64,000 bases of DNA from an uncultured Clostridia bacterium (GTDB taxonomy: Bacteria > Bacillota > Clostridia > TANB77 > CAG-508), in assembly GCA_948934525.1 (NCBI GenBank), contig CAQZSK010000001.1, forward strand, positions 310,001 through 374,000, in the 5' to 3' direction. The notes below the pieces were generated by a model, which was not told the origin of the DNA, searched no databases, and saw nothing but the letters and a program-made list of their open reading frames with translations. A program made the translations under genes and the position numbers. Shown here piece by piece: positions 36,695 through 46,185 of this stretch; within the stretch, counting starts at the first letter, position 1, and each line of letters starts with the position of its first letter.

Positions 36695-37222
36695 TTTTAT
36701 TATTTCCTTTCTTACTCTTTTTATCATTAAATCACAATTTCCAAATTTTGTCCATATAAATAAAATCAAATTTTGAATAATAAAAAAGAATTATGACATA
36801 ATAAGAATATAAGGTTAATATTAGTTGAAATAAGAGTTTTATGAGGTCCTTTTATGGGTTTTATAAAGTTCGAGCAAAGATTTATGATTGCTTAAAAGAT
36901 CTTTAGGTAATGATAGGTCGGCGATGAGAATATAAAATTTGTATTTAAGCTATATCGATTTTATTTTCGTTATTTTAATAAAAATAGAATAATAATATAT
37001 GGTTGAAAATAGAGGTTTTATATTCGAAGTTAAGATTATTCTTGCATTTTTTTAGTGATTGTTATTAGTCCTTTTAGGATGAATATAGTTATTATGTGTG
37101 CATTTGTAGTCGAGCAACTGATTTATTTATTGGGTGTATAGTTTATTTGTGCAGTAATGTACATTAGATTAAAAATTCGGTAAATAGGTTTTAGCTGAAG
37201 ATTAATACTAGCTTTATTCGAT
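36695..37222. other. 528-bp intergenic region with reversed base skew
   Basis: No ORF of note. Unlike neighbouring left-replichore non-coding DNA it is G- and T-rich on the plus strand (36841-36900: 13 G, 5 C; 37081-37140: 14 G, 4 C by hand count). Related motifs recur: GTCCTTTTA at ~36846 and ~37068, and GT(T)CGAGCAA followed by GATTTAT at ~36868 and ~37109. It could be a non-coding RNA gene or decayed DNA; I cannot assign a known RNA. Confidence 0.5.
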
Positions 37223-37256
37223 AATAGCAGGTAAGGTTTCCTCCTTACCTGCTATT
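37223..37256 (-). terminator. Terminator after gyrB
   Basis: Perfect 14-bp stem AATAGCAGGTAAGG/CCTTACCTGCTATT with a 6-nt loop, immediately after the gyrB stop. The T tract is short. Confidence 0.7.
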
Positions 37257-37258
37257 AA

Positions 37259-39187
37259 TTATACATCTAGATTTTTTACATATTTTGCATTTGCTTCAAT
37301 GAATTTTCTTCTTGGTTCAATTTCATCTCCCATTAGTAATGTAAATATCTCATCTGCTTTCATAGCATCATCCATAGTTACTTTTACTAAAATACGTCTT
37401 TCTGGATCCATTGTTGTTTCCCATAATTGTTCTGGGTTCATCTCTCCAAGACCTTTATATCTTTGAATACTTACTTGCTCTCTTGGTACTCCTCTTTCTT
37501 CTAGTATTTTAAAAGCACCAGTCAAATCATCTTCATACCAATAAATATCTTCCATTCCTTTTTTAAATAATTTGAAAAGTGGTGGTTGTGCTAAATACAC
37601 ATTACCATTTTCAATTAATGGTCTCATATATCTAAAGAAGAAGGTTAATAATAAAGTTCTAATATGTGCACCATCAACATCGGCATCTGCCATAATGATA
37701 ACTTTTCCATAACGAATTTTACTAACATCAAAGTCTTTTCCAATGCCTGCCCCTACTGCTAGAATAACTGGTTGCAATTTATCATTGTTGTAAATTTTAT
37801 CTGCTCTAGATTTTTCTACATTAAGCATTTTTCCCCATAAAGGTAAAATTGCTTGGAATTTTCTATCTCTTCCTTGTTTTGCACTTCCTCCTGCAGAGTC
37901 ACCCTCTACAATATATACTTCACATTCCTCTGGATTTTTGCTACTACAATCAGCTAATTTTCCTGGTAATGTAGATGTCTCTAATGCACTTTTTCTTCTT
38001 ACTAATTCTCTTGCCTTTCTTGCAGCTTCTCTTGCACGTGATGCATTAATACATTTCTCTAAAATAGACTTTCCTACTCCTGGATTTTCCTCTAAGAAAG
38101 TAGATAAAGCATCATTTACCATGCTAGAAACAATACCAGTTACATTACTATTTCCTAATTTTGTTTTAGTTTGACCTTCAAATTGAGGTTCTTTTACTTT
38201 AACAGAAACAACTGCTGTAATTCCCTCACGAATATCTTCGCCTAACAAATTAGGGTCTTTTTCTTTAATCAAATTATGACTTCTTGCATAATCATTAAAT
38301 GCTTTTGTTAGCCCTCTTTTGAATCCCTCTAAGTGAGTTCCACCTTCAATGGTATTAATGTTATTAACAAAAGTATAAATGCTTTCAGAATAAGCTGTTG
38401 TATATTGAAAAGCAATTTCAACTGGAACATCACCATCTTTTTCAATATAAATTGGATTTTCATGAATTTTCTCTTTATTCTTACTTAAATATTCTACAAA
38501 TGACTTTAATCCACCTTCAAAATGAAACTCTGCTTTTTGAATATTTTCACTATCTCTACTATCTGTAATATTTATTTTTAGCCCTTTTGTTAAAAAAGCC
38601 ATTTCTCTAAATCTTTTTTCTAATGTTTCATATTCATATTCTAAAGTTTCAAAGATGGTATCATCTGCTAAAAATCTAACTTTCGTACCTGTTTTTGTGG
38701 AATCTCCTATTCTAGTTAATGGCTCTACAGTTCTTCCTCTTTCAAATTTCATTTGATAAACTCCGCCATCTCTTTGAATGGTAACTTCTGTCCAATTAGA
38801 TAAAGCATTTACAACAGATGCACCAACTCCATGAAGACCTCCTGATACCTTATATCCACTATCTCCACCAAATTTTCCACCTGCGTGAAGTTTTGTATAA
38901 ACAGTTTCAGCTGCTGATATCTTTGTTTTTGGGTGAACATCAACAGGAATTCCTCTTCCATTATCCTCTACACAAATAATATTTCCTGATTCTATTTCCA
39001 CATTAATTTCTGAGCAGTATCCTGCTAAAGCTTCATCTACACAGTTATCTACAATTTCATATACTAAGTGGTGTAATCCTCTAATAGATACACTACCAAT
39101 ATACATACCTGGTCTTTTTCTTACAGCTTCTAATCCTTCTAATACTTGGATTTGGTCTGCTTTGTACTCGTGTTCAAATTTTTCCAT
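37259..39187 (-). CDS. gyrB: DNA gyrase subunit B
   Basis: 642 residues, full length. GHKL ATPase motifs EIVDNCVDEALAG and VEDNGRGIPV with GGLHGVGASVVNAL, the transducer domain, then the TOPRIM region with EGDSAGGSAKQGRDR and MADADVDGAHIRTLL, and the C-terminal YKGLGEMNPEQLWETTM and EPRRKFIE. It is the ATP-driven half of gyrase. It lies 65 bases after recF on the same strand, as the end of the dnaA-dnaN-recF-gyrB series. GGAGG precedes the ATG. Confidence 0.98.
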   Translation of the reverse strand: MEKFEHEYKADQIQVLEGLEAVRKRPGMYIGSVSIRGLHHLVYEIVDNCVDEALAGYCSEINVEIESGNIICVEDNGRGIPVDVHPKTKISAAETVYTKLHAGGKFGGDSGYKVSGGLHGVGASVVNALSNWTEVTIQRDGGVYQMKFERGRTVEPLTRIGDSTKTGTKVRFLADDTIFETLEYEYETLEKRFREMAFLTKGLKINITDSRDSENIQKAEFHFEGGLKSFVEYLSKNKEKIHENPIYIEKDGDVPVEIAFQYTTAYSESIYTFVNNINTIEGGTHLEGFKRGLTKAFNDYARSHNLIKEKDPNLLGEDIREGITAVVSVKVKEPQFEGQTKTKLGNSNVTGIVSSMVNDALSTFLEENPGVGKSILEKCINASRAREAARKARELVRRKSALETSTLPGKLADCSSKNPEECEVYIVEGDSAGGSAKQGRDRKFQAILPLWGKMLNVEKSRADKIYNNDKLQPVILAVGAGIGKDFDVSKIRYGKVIIMADADVDGAHIRTLLLTFFFRYMRPLIENGNVYLAQPPLFKLFKKGMEDIYWYEDDLTGAFKILEERGVPREQVSIQRYKGLGEMNPEQLWETTMDPERRILVKVTMDDAMKADEIFTLLMGDEIEPRRKFIEANAKYVKNLDV

Positions 39188-39252
39188 TTGTTAAAACCTC
39201 CGTGTTTTCTTATCACATCTTATCACTAAACTATCTATTCTTGCAAGCCTTT

Positions 39253-40329
39253 CTAACTTACTTTTCCTTTTTTCACTTGGAATAACTGATAATCCTTCCC
39301 TAACTCTAATTTTTCTAGTTCCATTTTATCTGTACAAGTAATAATCACTTGTGTTTCTTGGATATATTGCAAAAAGCTCTTTCTTCTTTTCTCATCTAAT
39401 TCAGACATAAAGTCATCTAATAATAAAATAGGAAACTCCCCTACTTCTTGCTCAATGACATAGAGTTCTGCTATTTTTAAAGTTAATATTGCTGTCCTAT
39501 TTTGTCCCTGAGAACCATAAATTCCAATTTCTTTATCATTAATAAATACTTGAAAATCATCTCTATGGATACCTTTTGTTGTAAAACCTTTGATAATATC
39601 TAATTTTCTTCTTTGTTTTAGTAATTCTATATATTTTTCCTTTTGGTCACATTCTGTTAGATAATTTAAAGTTAATTCTTCATGATTTTCTGTTATTTTT
39701 GGATGAATTTGAGCTACTTGTTTTTTTATCTTCTCAATAAATTCTCTTCGATAAGAACTAATAACTTGCGCATATTCTGCCAATTTTTCATCCCATATTT
39801 CTAACATTTCTTCTGGCTTATGTTCTTCTTGTATTTGTCTTAAATATTGATTTCGTTGTTCTAAAGTTTTTAAATAATTATTTAAATTATGCACGTAATT
39901 TGGTCTAAGCTGGCCAATCATCATATCTAAAAAACGACGTCTTTCTGCCGGCCCATTTTTTAGTATTTGAATATCATCTGGAGTAAAAATAACTAAATTC
40001 AAATTTCCCATTAACTCACTTAACTTTTTTATTTTTACCCCATTCACTTCTATTTGTTTTTTAGACGCTATTTGTATTTTAATTTTTCCATCTCTATCTG
40101 ATTTTTGATACAAAATCCCTACTTCTAAAAAGTCTTTTTGCAATTCTATCATTTCTTTTTCTTTAGAAGTACGAAAAGATTTTCCAAAACCTCCTAGAAA
40201 AACAGCTTCTAATATATTCGTTTTTCCTTGTGCATTATCCCCATAAAAAATATTAATATGTGGATTTAACGTTACTTCTTGCTCTGCATAATTGCGAAAA
40301 TTCTTTAAATTTAATTTTTCTATATACAT
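39253..40329 (-). CDS. recF: DNA replication and repair protein RecF
   Basis: 358 residues. P-loop YGDNAQGKTNILEA (~30-43), the family's LRNFRNY near the start (LNLKNFRNY), signature region GSQGQNRTAIL and Walker B LLLDDFMSELD. RecF binds gapped DNA and helps load RecA at stalled forks. It lies 47 bases downstream of dnaN; the small S4-domain gene yaaA that usually sits between dnaN and recF in Bacillota is absent. Confidence 0.97.
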   Translation of the reverse strand: MYIEKLNLKNFRNYAEQEVTLNPHINIFYGDNAQGKTNILEAVFLGGFGKSFRTSKEKEMIELQKDFLEVGILYQKSDRDGKIKIQIASKKQIEVNGVKIKKLSELMGNLNLVIFTPDDIQILKNGPAERRRFLDMMIGQLRPNYVHNLNNYLKTLEQRNQYLRQIQEEHKPEEMLEIWDEKLAEYAQVISSYRREFIEKIKKQVAQIHPKITENHEELTLNYLTECDQKEKYIELLKQRRKLDIIKGFTTKGIHRDDFQVFINDKEIGIYGSQGQNRTAILTLKIAELYVIEQEVGEFPILLLDDFMSELDEKRRKSFLQYIQETQVIITCTDKMELEKLELGKDYQLFQVKKGKVS

Positions 40330-40376
40330 GATTTTTTTAATTGTAAAAAGAATTTATTTGTATCTTTCTTTCACAA

Positions 40377-41495
40377 TTACTCCTTCATTCTAATTGGCAA
40401 TACCATATAAATATAATCTCCATTTTCTTCTGTTGGTCTTACAATACATGGTGAAATACTGGTACCAAAATCAATGAAAACTTCTGGATCATCAATTGCA
40501 CGTAAGGCATCTAAGAAATATTTTGGATTAAATCCTGCCTCTAAATTTTGTCCTTCTGTCTCCACAAACATTTCCTCTTTGGCATCACCAGTTTGATTTG
40601 TACAAGAAATTGTTACTTTTCCTATTTCAACATTTACTTTAACAGGATATTTTTTCTCTTTTTCTATACTAGATGCTGAAATTAAACTTACTCTCTCAAA
40701 ACAATTTTGAAGTGAATTTTTATCTACCCTAATTCTAGTTTCCCAATTTTCAGGAATGACACTTGCATAATTTAAAAATTCTCCATCTAATAAACGAGTC
40801 ACTATTTTACAATTTTCCATTTCGAACAGAGCTTGGTTCTTAGCAACACCAATTTTAATAGTATCAAATGAATCTGTCAAAATCTTATTAATTTCATTTA
40901 ATGTTCTTCCTGGAATAACTGCTGAAAAATCATTTACTTCTGCTTCTAAATATTTACTTTTCCAAGCTAGTCTAAATCCATCTACAGCAACTACATTTAA
41001 TTTATTATTTTTTATTTCAAATAAACATCCTGTAAATATTGGTCTATTCTCCTCTGTACTAACTGCAAAGATTGTTTTTCTAACCATCTCTTTTAAGCTA
41101 TTTTGTTCCATTTGAATAGAATTCTCTATATCTATTTTAGGAAGTTCAGGAAATTCTTCTGGATTCATAGTTGCTAATTTATATAAAGAGCCTTCACACT
41201 CAATAACTAATAAATTATTTTCATTAATTGTAATATGAATTTCACTATCTGGAAGCCTACGAATAATTTCACTAAACATGATAGCATTTACTACTGTAGC
41301 TCCTTGTTCTTGTACTTCACATTCCATAATGTATTCTATTCCAATTTCTAAATCATAAGTAGTAAATTTAATTTGATTATCATTAGTTTGAATTAAGATT
41401 CCTTCTAATATAGGCATAGGTGTTTTAGAAGCAACCGCTTTTGTTACGGAATTAATAGCTTTAAGGATTATATCCTTGTCACAAATAATTTTCAT
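40377..41495 (-). CDS. dnaN: DNA polymerase III sliding clamp beta subunit
   Basis: 372 residues, the usual length, with three clamp repeats (boundaries ~120 and ~250) and typical N-terminal sequence MKIICDKDIILKAINSVTKAV. The C-terminus ends YMVLPIRMKE, matching the conserved clamp end (MPMR-like). The ring tethers polymerase III to DNA. I start at the ATG at 41495, with AAAGGAG upstream; the frame is open 30 codons further into the DnaA-box region but that sequence is not clamp-like. Confidence 0.97.
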   Translation of the reverse strand: MKIICDKDIILKAINSVTKAVASKTPMPILEGILIQTNDNQIKFTTYDLEIGIEYIMECEVQEQGATVVNAIMFSEIIRRLPDSEIHITINENNLLVIECEGSLYKLATMNPEEFPELPKIDIENSIQMEQNSLKEMVRKTIFAVSTEENRPIFTGCLFEIKNNKLNVVAVDGFRLAWKSKYLEAEVNDFSAVIPGRTLNEINKILTDSFDTIKIGVAKNQALFEMENCKIVTRLLDGEFLNYASVIPENWETRIRVDKNSLQNCFERVSLISASSIEKEKKYPVKVNVEIGKVTISCTNQTGDAKEEMFVETEGQNLEAGFNPKYFLDALRAIDDPEVFIDFGTSISPCIVRPTEENGDYIYMVLPIRMKE

Positions 41496-41818
41496 TTTTG
41501 TTTTGTCTCCTTTTTTATATATTAAATAAATATAATTAGTAGTAGTAATAGTAAGTGTTGTGGATTTTGTGGAAAAGTATTTCAAATCCTTTTATCCGTA
41601 GTAAAATTTTTGGTGATAACTTTGTGGAAAACTTGAAAAGTTATTTACAGTTTCCAATTTAGATAGTGGAAAACAATTTATCAACATCTTATCAACAAGA
41701 AATTCACAGGTTGTTGTGGATATTCTTTGTAAAGCTTCCGTAAGGAAAGATTGAATTTGATTTCCAAAACACTCATTTTGGAGAACATAAATTTTAAAAA
41801 ATCTTTCTTTTACTTGTC
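41496..41818. other. dnaA-dnaN intergenic region, probable part of oriC
   Basis: 323 bp with a cluster of near-consensus DnaA boxes (TTATnCACA): one mismatch at 41568, 41633, 41641, 41678, 41689 and 41715 (TGTGGAAAA, TTATTTACA, TTATCAACA twice, TGTGGATAT) and a two-mismatch TGTGGATTT at 41559. Coordinates are first bases. In B. subtilis the corresponding intergenic region holds the unwinding element, so unwinding here is plausible. Confidence 0.65.
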
Positions 41819-43180
41819 TTAGTTATCATTATCAGAAAATAGAGAGTTTTTCACAGTTTCCACAATTAATTTTGTATTAGCATTTTCTTTCATTTCCTTT
41901 TCTATTTTTTCACAAGCATGCATTACTGTTGAGTGGTCTCTTTTTCCAAATGCTTGTCCTATCTTTGGAAAAGAAATTTGTGCTATATTTTTGCATAGGT
42001 ACATTGCAATCTGTCTTGGAAAAACAACATCGCTTGATCTTCTAGAACCTTTTAAGTCATCTAAAGTAACATCAAAATATTTAGAGACTACTTCTTGAAT
42101 ATATTCTATAGACAGAACTCTATTTTTATGTGAAACTACATCTGCAATAGCTTCCTCGGATAAAGCAATACTAAAAGGTTGATTTTTTAGTTTAGAAATT
42201 GCTACTAATTTATTTAAAACACCTTCTAATTCTCTAATATTAGTATCTATCTTAGTAGCAATATTAGATAAAATATCATTATCTATAATTAAACCATCTA
42301 GTTGCGCTTTTTTTTGCAAAATTGCCATACGAGTTTCATAGTCTGGATTTGAGATATCAGCAATTAGTCCCCATTCAAAGCGAGTTCTTAAACGGTCTTC
42401 TAATGGTTGAATATCCCTTGGAGGCCTATCACTAGAAAGAATGATTTGCTTTCCTGCTTCATGTAATGCATTAAAAGTATGAAAAAATTCTTCCTGATTT
42501 CTTTCTTTTCCAGCTAAGAATTGAATATCGTCAATTAGTAGAACATCAATATTGCGATATGTGTTACGAAAACTTTCCATTTGTCCTTCTTTAATGGAAG
42601 CAATTAAATGATTTGTGAATTTTTCAGATGTGACATACAGTACGTTAAAATTTCTATTTTGTTTTAAAATTTCGTTACCAATAGAATGCATTAAATGAGT
42701 TTTTCCAAGTCCTACTCCCCCATATAAAAATAAAGGATTATAAGCTGTACCAGGAGCTTCTGAAACTGCTAAAGCAGCAGCGTGTGCAAATCGATTATTT
42801 TCTCCTACTACAAAACTATCAAATGTATATTTGGAATTCAAATTAGATTTATTATAAAACATACCCATTGAACTAATTGTAGAATTCATTGGGCTAGTGT
42901 TTGTTGAAGTTTCTGAATTTTGTGAGGATTCCTCAGAAATGACAGAAATTGTGTAATCAATATTAGTTAAAAATGCAAAAGTATTTTGAATAAGTGGAAT
43001 ATATCTTCCTTCTATCATATTTTTGTGCACATCTGAAGCAACATGTAAAGTAATTCTATTATTTTCAATGGAATAAATTTCCAAAGGCACTATCCAAGTT
43101 TTGTAGGCAATATCAGTTACTTCAGGCTTTAATAATTCTTTTGCTTTGGTAAGTAGTTCTTCTATTTCTGCTCTTTGCAT
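41819..43180 (-). CDS. dnaA: Chromosomal replication initiator protein DnaA
   Basis: 453 residues. Domain I (~1-85), a linker, AAA+ domain III with LYGGVGLGKTHL (~155) and VLLIDDIQFLAGKE, and domain IV with the DnaA signature FGKRDHSTVMHACEKI (~415). It binds DnaA boxes and unwinds oriC. I start at the ATG at 43180 (MQRAEIEEL), placed nine bases after GGAAGG; a longer frame with other ATGs would run into the DnaA boxes. The gene is transcribed away from the upstream origin boxes. Confidence 0.97.
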   Translation of the reverse strand: MQRAEIEELLTKAKELLKPEVTDIAYKTWIVPLEIYSIENNRITLHVASDVHKNMIEGRYIPLIQNTFAFLTNIDYTISVISEESSQNSETSTNTSPMNSTISSMGMFYNKSNLNSKYTFDSFVVGENNRFAHAAALAVSEAPGTAYNPLFLYGGVGLGKTHLMHSIGNEILKQNRNFNVLYVTSEKFTNHLIASIKEGQMESFRNTYRNIDVLLIDDIQFLAGKERNQEEFFHTFNALHEAGKQIILSSDRPPRDIQPLEDRLRTRFEWGLIADISNPDYETRMAILQKKAQLDGLIIDNDILSNIATKIDTNIRELEGVLNKLVAISKLKNQPFSIALSEEAIADVVSHKNRVLSIEYIQEVVSKYFDVTLDDLKGSRRSSDVVFPRQIAMYLCKNIAQISFPKIGQAFGKRDHSTVMHACEKIEKEMKENANTKLIVETVKNSLFSDNDN

Positions 43181-43490
43181 TTCTTTCATCCTTCCAGTAA
43201 TTTTTATTTTTGAAATGATTATGTATACGTTATCCACAGATTTATCCACAATTGTGCATAAGTAAACTAAATAATCATTAAAAAATAAACAAAAAATCAA
43301 AAAAATTGACATAATATTTTAGAAAATTTGTGTCAAAAAACTAAAAAATATATCACAAAGATACCTTTTTGTAGTTATTTTCTAAATTTGAGTATTAGAA
43401 ATTGCTGAAAAGCCGATTTCCCTATACTTGTATATCATATCAAAAACATAATCTATTCGTCAATACTATTAAAAAATTTCTTTTGAAATA
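43181..43490. other. oriC upstream of dnaA with three exact DnaA boxes
   Basis: TTATCCACA at 43230-43238 and 43242-43250 and TGTGCATAA (reverse orientation) at 43253-43261 match the consensus exactly. An A/T-rich stretch (43262-43350) adjoins them and could unwind. Gene direction and base skew both change sides here (dnaA block minus, rpmH block plus), which supports the origin position. No other gene is seen. Confidence 0.8.
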
Positions 43491-43520
43491 TTGACATAAT
43501 TATAGATAAGGGTGTATAAT
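43491..43520 (+). promoter_or_regulatory. Promoter of rpmH
   Basis: TTGACA (43491-43496), 18-bp spacer, TATAAT (43515-43520), both perfect hexamers. Confidence 0.75.
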
Positions 43521-43603
43521 AGTAAAGCTTATATAAGGTAAATTGTTTTGTGTAAATAGCAAAATAAAATATAAAGACAATAGGGAAAGTGGGAGGTGCT
43601 AAA

Positions 43604-43738
43604 ATGAAAAGAACATATCAACCAAAAAAGAGACAAGAACAAAAAGAACATGGATTTATGAAAAGAATGCAAACAAAGTCTGGAAGAAATGTACTAAAAG
43701 CAAGACGTGCAAAAGGAAGAAAAAAATTAAGTGCTTAA
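43604..43738 (+). CDS. rpmH: 50S ribosomal protein L34
   Basis: 44 residues, beginning MKRTYQPKKRQEQKEHGF and ending RRAKGRKKLSA, which is the invariant L34 pattern. GGGAGG lies ten bases before the ATG. It is a component of the large subunit, with a strong promoter and a terminator directly after the stop; it is the first gene of the right replichore. Confidence 0.98.
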   Translation: MKRTYQPKKRQEQKEHGFMKRMQTKSGRNVLKARRAKGRKKLSA

Positions 43739-43744
43739 AACATA

Positions 43745-43775
43745 GGGGTCACGTAAGAGAATGTGACCTTTTTTG
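43745..43775 (+). terminator. Terminator after rpmH
   Basis: Stem GGTCAC/GTGACC (43747-43752 with 43763-43768) followed by six T residues. It may be partial, since rnpA follows at once. Confidence 0.75.
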
Positions 43776-43800
43776 TTATTGATTGAATTGAGTGATTTTA

Positions 43801-44139
43801 ATGAAAAAGATGAAAACATTAAAAAAAAATTATGAATTTCAAAATGTTTTAAATAAGGGTAGATTTTACGTTGGAAGACAAATAACTATATATATTATGA
43901 CAAGTAAGCAAGAGCTAAATAGTATAGGAATAGCAATTTCTAGTAAGGCATATCATGCAGTAAAAAGAAATGCAATAAAAAGAAAAATTAGAGAAAGCTA
44001 TCGTTTGATTGCAAAAGATTTAAAACAGGGATATTGTATTGTTTTTCTATGGAATAAGAAAATACCAGTAAAGCAACTTGATTTTCATATAATTAGCCAA
44101 GACATGAAAACAATTTTTTCTAAGGCAGGAATGTTATAA
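43801..44139 (+). CDS. rnpA: Ribonuclease P protein component
   Basis: 112 residues. It contains the core RNR-type motif VKRNAIKRKIRESYR (~60-75), the LKKNYEFQNVLNKGR start and the IGIAISSKAYHAVKRN strand typical of RnpA. It assists the RNase P RNA in maturing tRNA 5' ends. I use the ATG at 43801; a GTG three codons upstream is possible. Its TAA overlaps the ATG of yidD by one base. Confidence 0.96.
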   Translation: MKKMKTLKKNYEFQNVLNKGRFYVGRQITIYIMTSKQELNSIGIAISSKAYHAVKRNAIKRKIRESYRLIAKDLKQGYCIVFLWNKKIPVKQLDFHIISQDMKTIFSKAGML

Positions 44140-44357
44140 TGAGAAAAGCTTGTATTTGGTTATTAAAAAAATATCAGAAAAAAATTTCACCATTTTTTCA
44201 AATAAGGGGAATACACTGTAAATTTTATCCAAGTTGTTCTGAATATATGTTACAGGCAATTCAAAAGTATGGATGTGTAAAAGGTATAATCCTAGGGATA
44301 AAACGATTACTAAGATGTCATCCTTTTACAAAAGGTGGATATGATCCTTTAAATTAG
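44139..44357 (+). CDS. yidD: Membrane protein insertion efficiency factor YidD
   Basis: 72 residues with the family core ISPFFQIRGIHCKFYPSCSEYMLQAIQKYG and C-terminal CHPFTKGGYDPLN. YidD-family proteins are amphipathic, membrane-associated and support YidC-mediated insertion. It overlaps rnpA by one base and is followed 19 bases later by yidC. Confidence 0.97.
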   Translation: MRKACIWLLKKYQKKISPFFQIRGIHCKFYPSCSEYMLQAIQKYGCVKGIILGIKRLLRCHPFTKGGYDPLN

Positions 44358-44376
44358 AAGAAACTAGGAGGAACTT

Positions 44377-45330
44377 ATGGGATTTATCTCAGAACTATTT
44401 GGTTACATATTAAATTGGTTATATGGATTAGTAAATAATTATGGTGTTGCAATTATTATTTTCTCTATTTTATTAAGAGTAATATTAATTCCAATTACCA
44501 TCAAGCAACAGAAATCTATGAAAAAATCTGCTGTGCTCCAAGAAAAAATGGCAGAAATTCAAAAAAAATATAAAAATAATCCAGAGAAATTAAATCAGGA
44601 AACCATTGAATTATATCAAAGAGAGAAGATGAGTCCTTTTAGCGGATGTTTAACTTCTATTTTACAGTTAGTTATTATTCTAGCTGTATTTTGGTTAGTC
44701 AGCCAACCTCTTACATATATGAAACGTATAGACCCACAAATTATTGAAACATATACAAATGAGATGAGGGAAAGTGAATTCAATCCTAATAATAGTTATG
44801 TACAAATTAGTGTATTGGATTATGCTGAAACAAAATATCAGGAAATAGAAGAACAATTAAAACAAGAGAATGTAGAAAATAGGGAAGAGCTAGAGAAAAA
44901 AAGAGATGGATATAATCAGTTAAGACTTAATATGGAATTTCTAGGAATTGACCTAAGCAAAGTTCCAACACAAAGTTTAAATGATTGGAGAGTATATATT
45001 ATTCCAGGACTATACGTAATAACTTCTTTTGTTTCTATTCGATTAACAATGATGACACAAAATAAGAAGAAAAAGAAAAAAGAAGAAATTGTCATGGAAA
45101 ATGGAGAAGTAAAAGAAGAATCAGATCCAATGGAACAAATGCAAGCAATGAACAAAAGTATGACTTATATGATGCCAATCATGTCAGTTATGATTGCAGT
45201 TATTGCACCACTTGGTCTTGCTTTATATTGGCTTATGAGCAATATTTTAATGATTATAGAAAGATTAGTAATTAATAAAATTATGGAAAGCAAAGAAGAG
45301 AAAGACGAGGAGGAGAAGGCAAATGGCTAG
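44377..45330 (+). CDS. yidC: YidC/Oxa1-family membrane protein insertase
   Basis: 317 residues. Membrane helices at ~20-45, ~85-110, ~205-225 and ~255-290, with the conserved positively charged residue in IFSILLRVILIP and the hydrophilic coil EKMAEIQKKYKNNPEKL. A loop of ~60 residues (~125-185) containing Glu/Lys coil is inserted before the third helix, and the tail is Lys/Glu-rich. It inserts proteins into the membrane alone or with SecYEG. AGGAGG precedes the ATG; it overlaps jag by eight bases. Confidence 0.95.
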   Translation: MGFISELFGYILNWLYGLVNNYGVAIIIFSILLRVILIPITIKQQKSMKKSAVLQEKMAEIQKKYKNNPEKLNQETIELYQREKMSPFSGCLTSILQLVIILAVFWLVSQPLTYMKRIDPQIIETYTNEMRESEFNPNNSYVQISVLDYAETKYQEIEEQLKQENVENREELEKKRDGYNQLRLNMEFLGIDLSKVPTQSLNDWRVYIIPGLYVITSFVSIRLTMMTQNKKKKKKEEIVMENGEVKEESDPMEQMQAMNKSMTYMMPIMSVMIAVIAPLGLALYWLMSNILMIIERLVINKIMESKEEKDEEEKANG

Positions 45331-46075
45331 AACAATTATTGCAGAAGGAAGAACTTCTACAGAGGCTATAGAAAAGGGATTAAATGAATTGGGAGTTTCA
45401 AAAGATAGAGTAGACATTAAAATATTAGAAAATGATGATAAGAGAAGCTTTTTTAGTATTTTAGCACCAAGAATAGTAAAAGTAGAAATGACATTAAAAG
45501 AGGGAGTAACACCTAAAAAAATAGAGAGTCATAAAACAGAAGGACATAGAGAAAATAACAAGAAAGCTGTGCAAGAAGAATATAAACCCCATACAGAAAA
45601 GCCAAAAGTTCATTTGAATTCAGAAGAATTAAAAATGGCTACTGAAAATTTAACAGGATTTTTAGATGACTTTGTTTCAAAAATAGCAGATATGCAATAT
45701 AAAATTCATTCAGATGAAAATTATATTTATGTAGAAATGAGTGGAGTTGACTCTGGAACTTTTATTGGATATAGGGGAGAAACATTAAATGCTATGCAGA
45801 TAATTTTAACAAGTATAGCGAATAGACATCTAGAGAATAAAGCACATATTGTTTTAGATATTGCAGGTTATCGTGAGAAAAGACAAAAAGCATTAGAAGA
45901 ATTAGCAGATAAACTTTCCAAAACAGTTATTAGAACTGGAAAACAGCTTACTTTGGAACCAATGTCAGCATATGAAAGAAAGATAATTCATAATCGTTTA
46001 CAAACAAGTGAGCAGGTAAAGACCTATAGTATTGGTGAAGAACCATATAGAAAAGTAGTAATTAGTAAAAAATAA
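45323..46075 (+). CDS. jag: Jag/KhpB RNA-binding protein (Jag-N, KH, R3H)
   Basis: 250 residues. The Jag N-terminal domain (~1-50, AEGRTSTEAIEKGLNELGV), a charged linker, a KH-type domain (~110-175, GTFIGYRGETLNAMQIIL) and a C-terminal R3H domain (~190-248, PMSAYERKIIHNRLQ). Jag/KhpB binds RNA with KhpA and affects cell elongation in several Bacillota. Translationally coupled to yidC by an eight-base overlap, the standard arrangement. Confidence 0.95.
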   Translation: MARTIIAEGRTSTEAIEKGLNELGVSKDRVDIKILENDDKRSFFSILAPRIVKVEMTLKEGVTPKKIESHKTEGHRENNKKAVQEEYKPHTEKPKVHLNSEELKMATENLTGFLDDFVSKIADMQYKIHSDENYIYVEMSGVDSGTFIGYRGETLNAMQIILTSIANRHLENKAHIVLDIAGYREKRQKALEELADKLSKTVIRTGKQLTLEPMSAYERKIIHNRLQTSEQVKTYSIGEEPYRKVVISKK

Positions 46076-46112
46076 ATAAAATGCAAATGAACAAAAAATA
46101 TAAAAAAATCGG

Positions 46113-46169
46113 AAGTCAAAGTTCGGATTTTAGCTAAACAAGAGGCTATTTCTAACTTTGGCTTATTTT
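46113..46169 (+). terminator. Terminator-like hairpin between jag and mnmE
   Basis: Stem AGTCAAAGTT/AACTTTGGCT (46114-46123 with 46154-46163, one G-U pair) followed by a T-rich TTATTTTA. The mnmE ribosome site follows directly, so it could attenuate rather than fully terminate. Confidence 0.4.
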
Positions 46170-46185
46170 ATAGGAGATGATAAAG

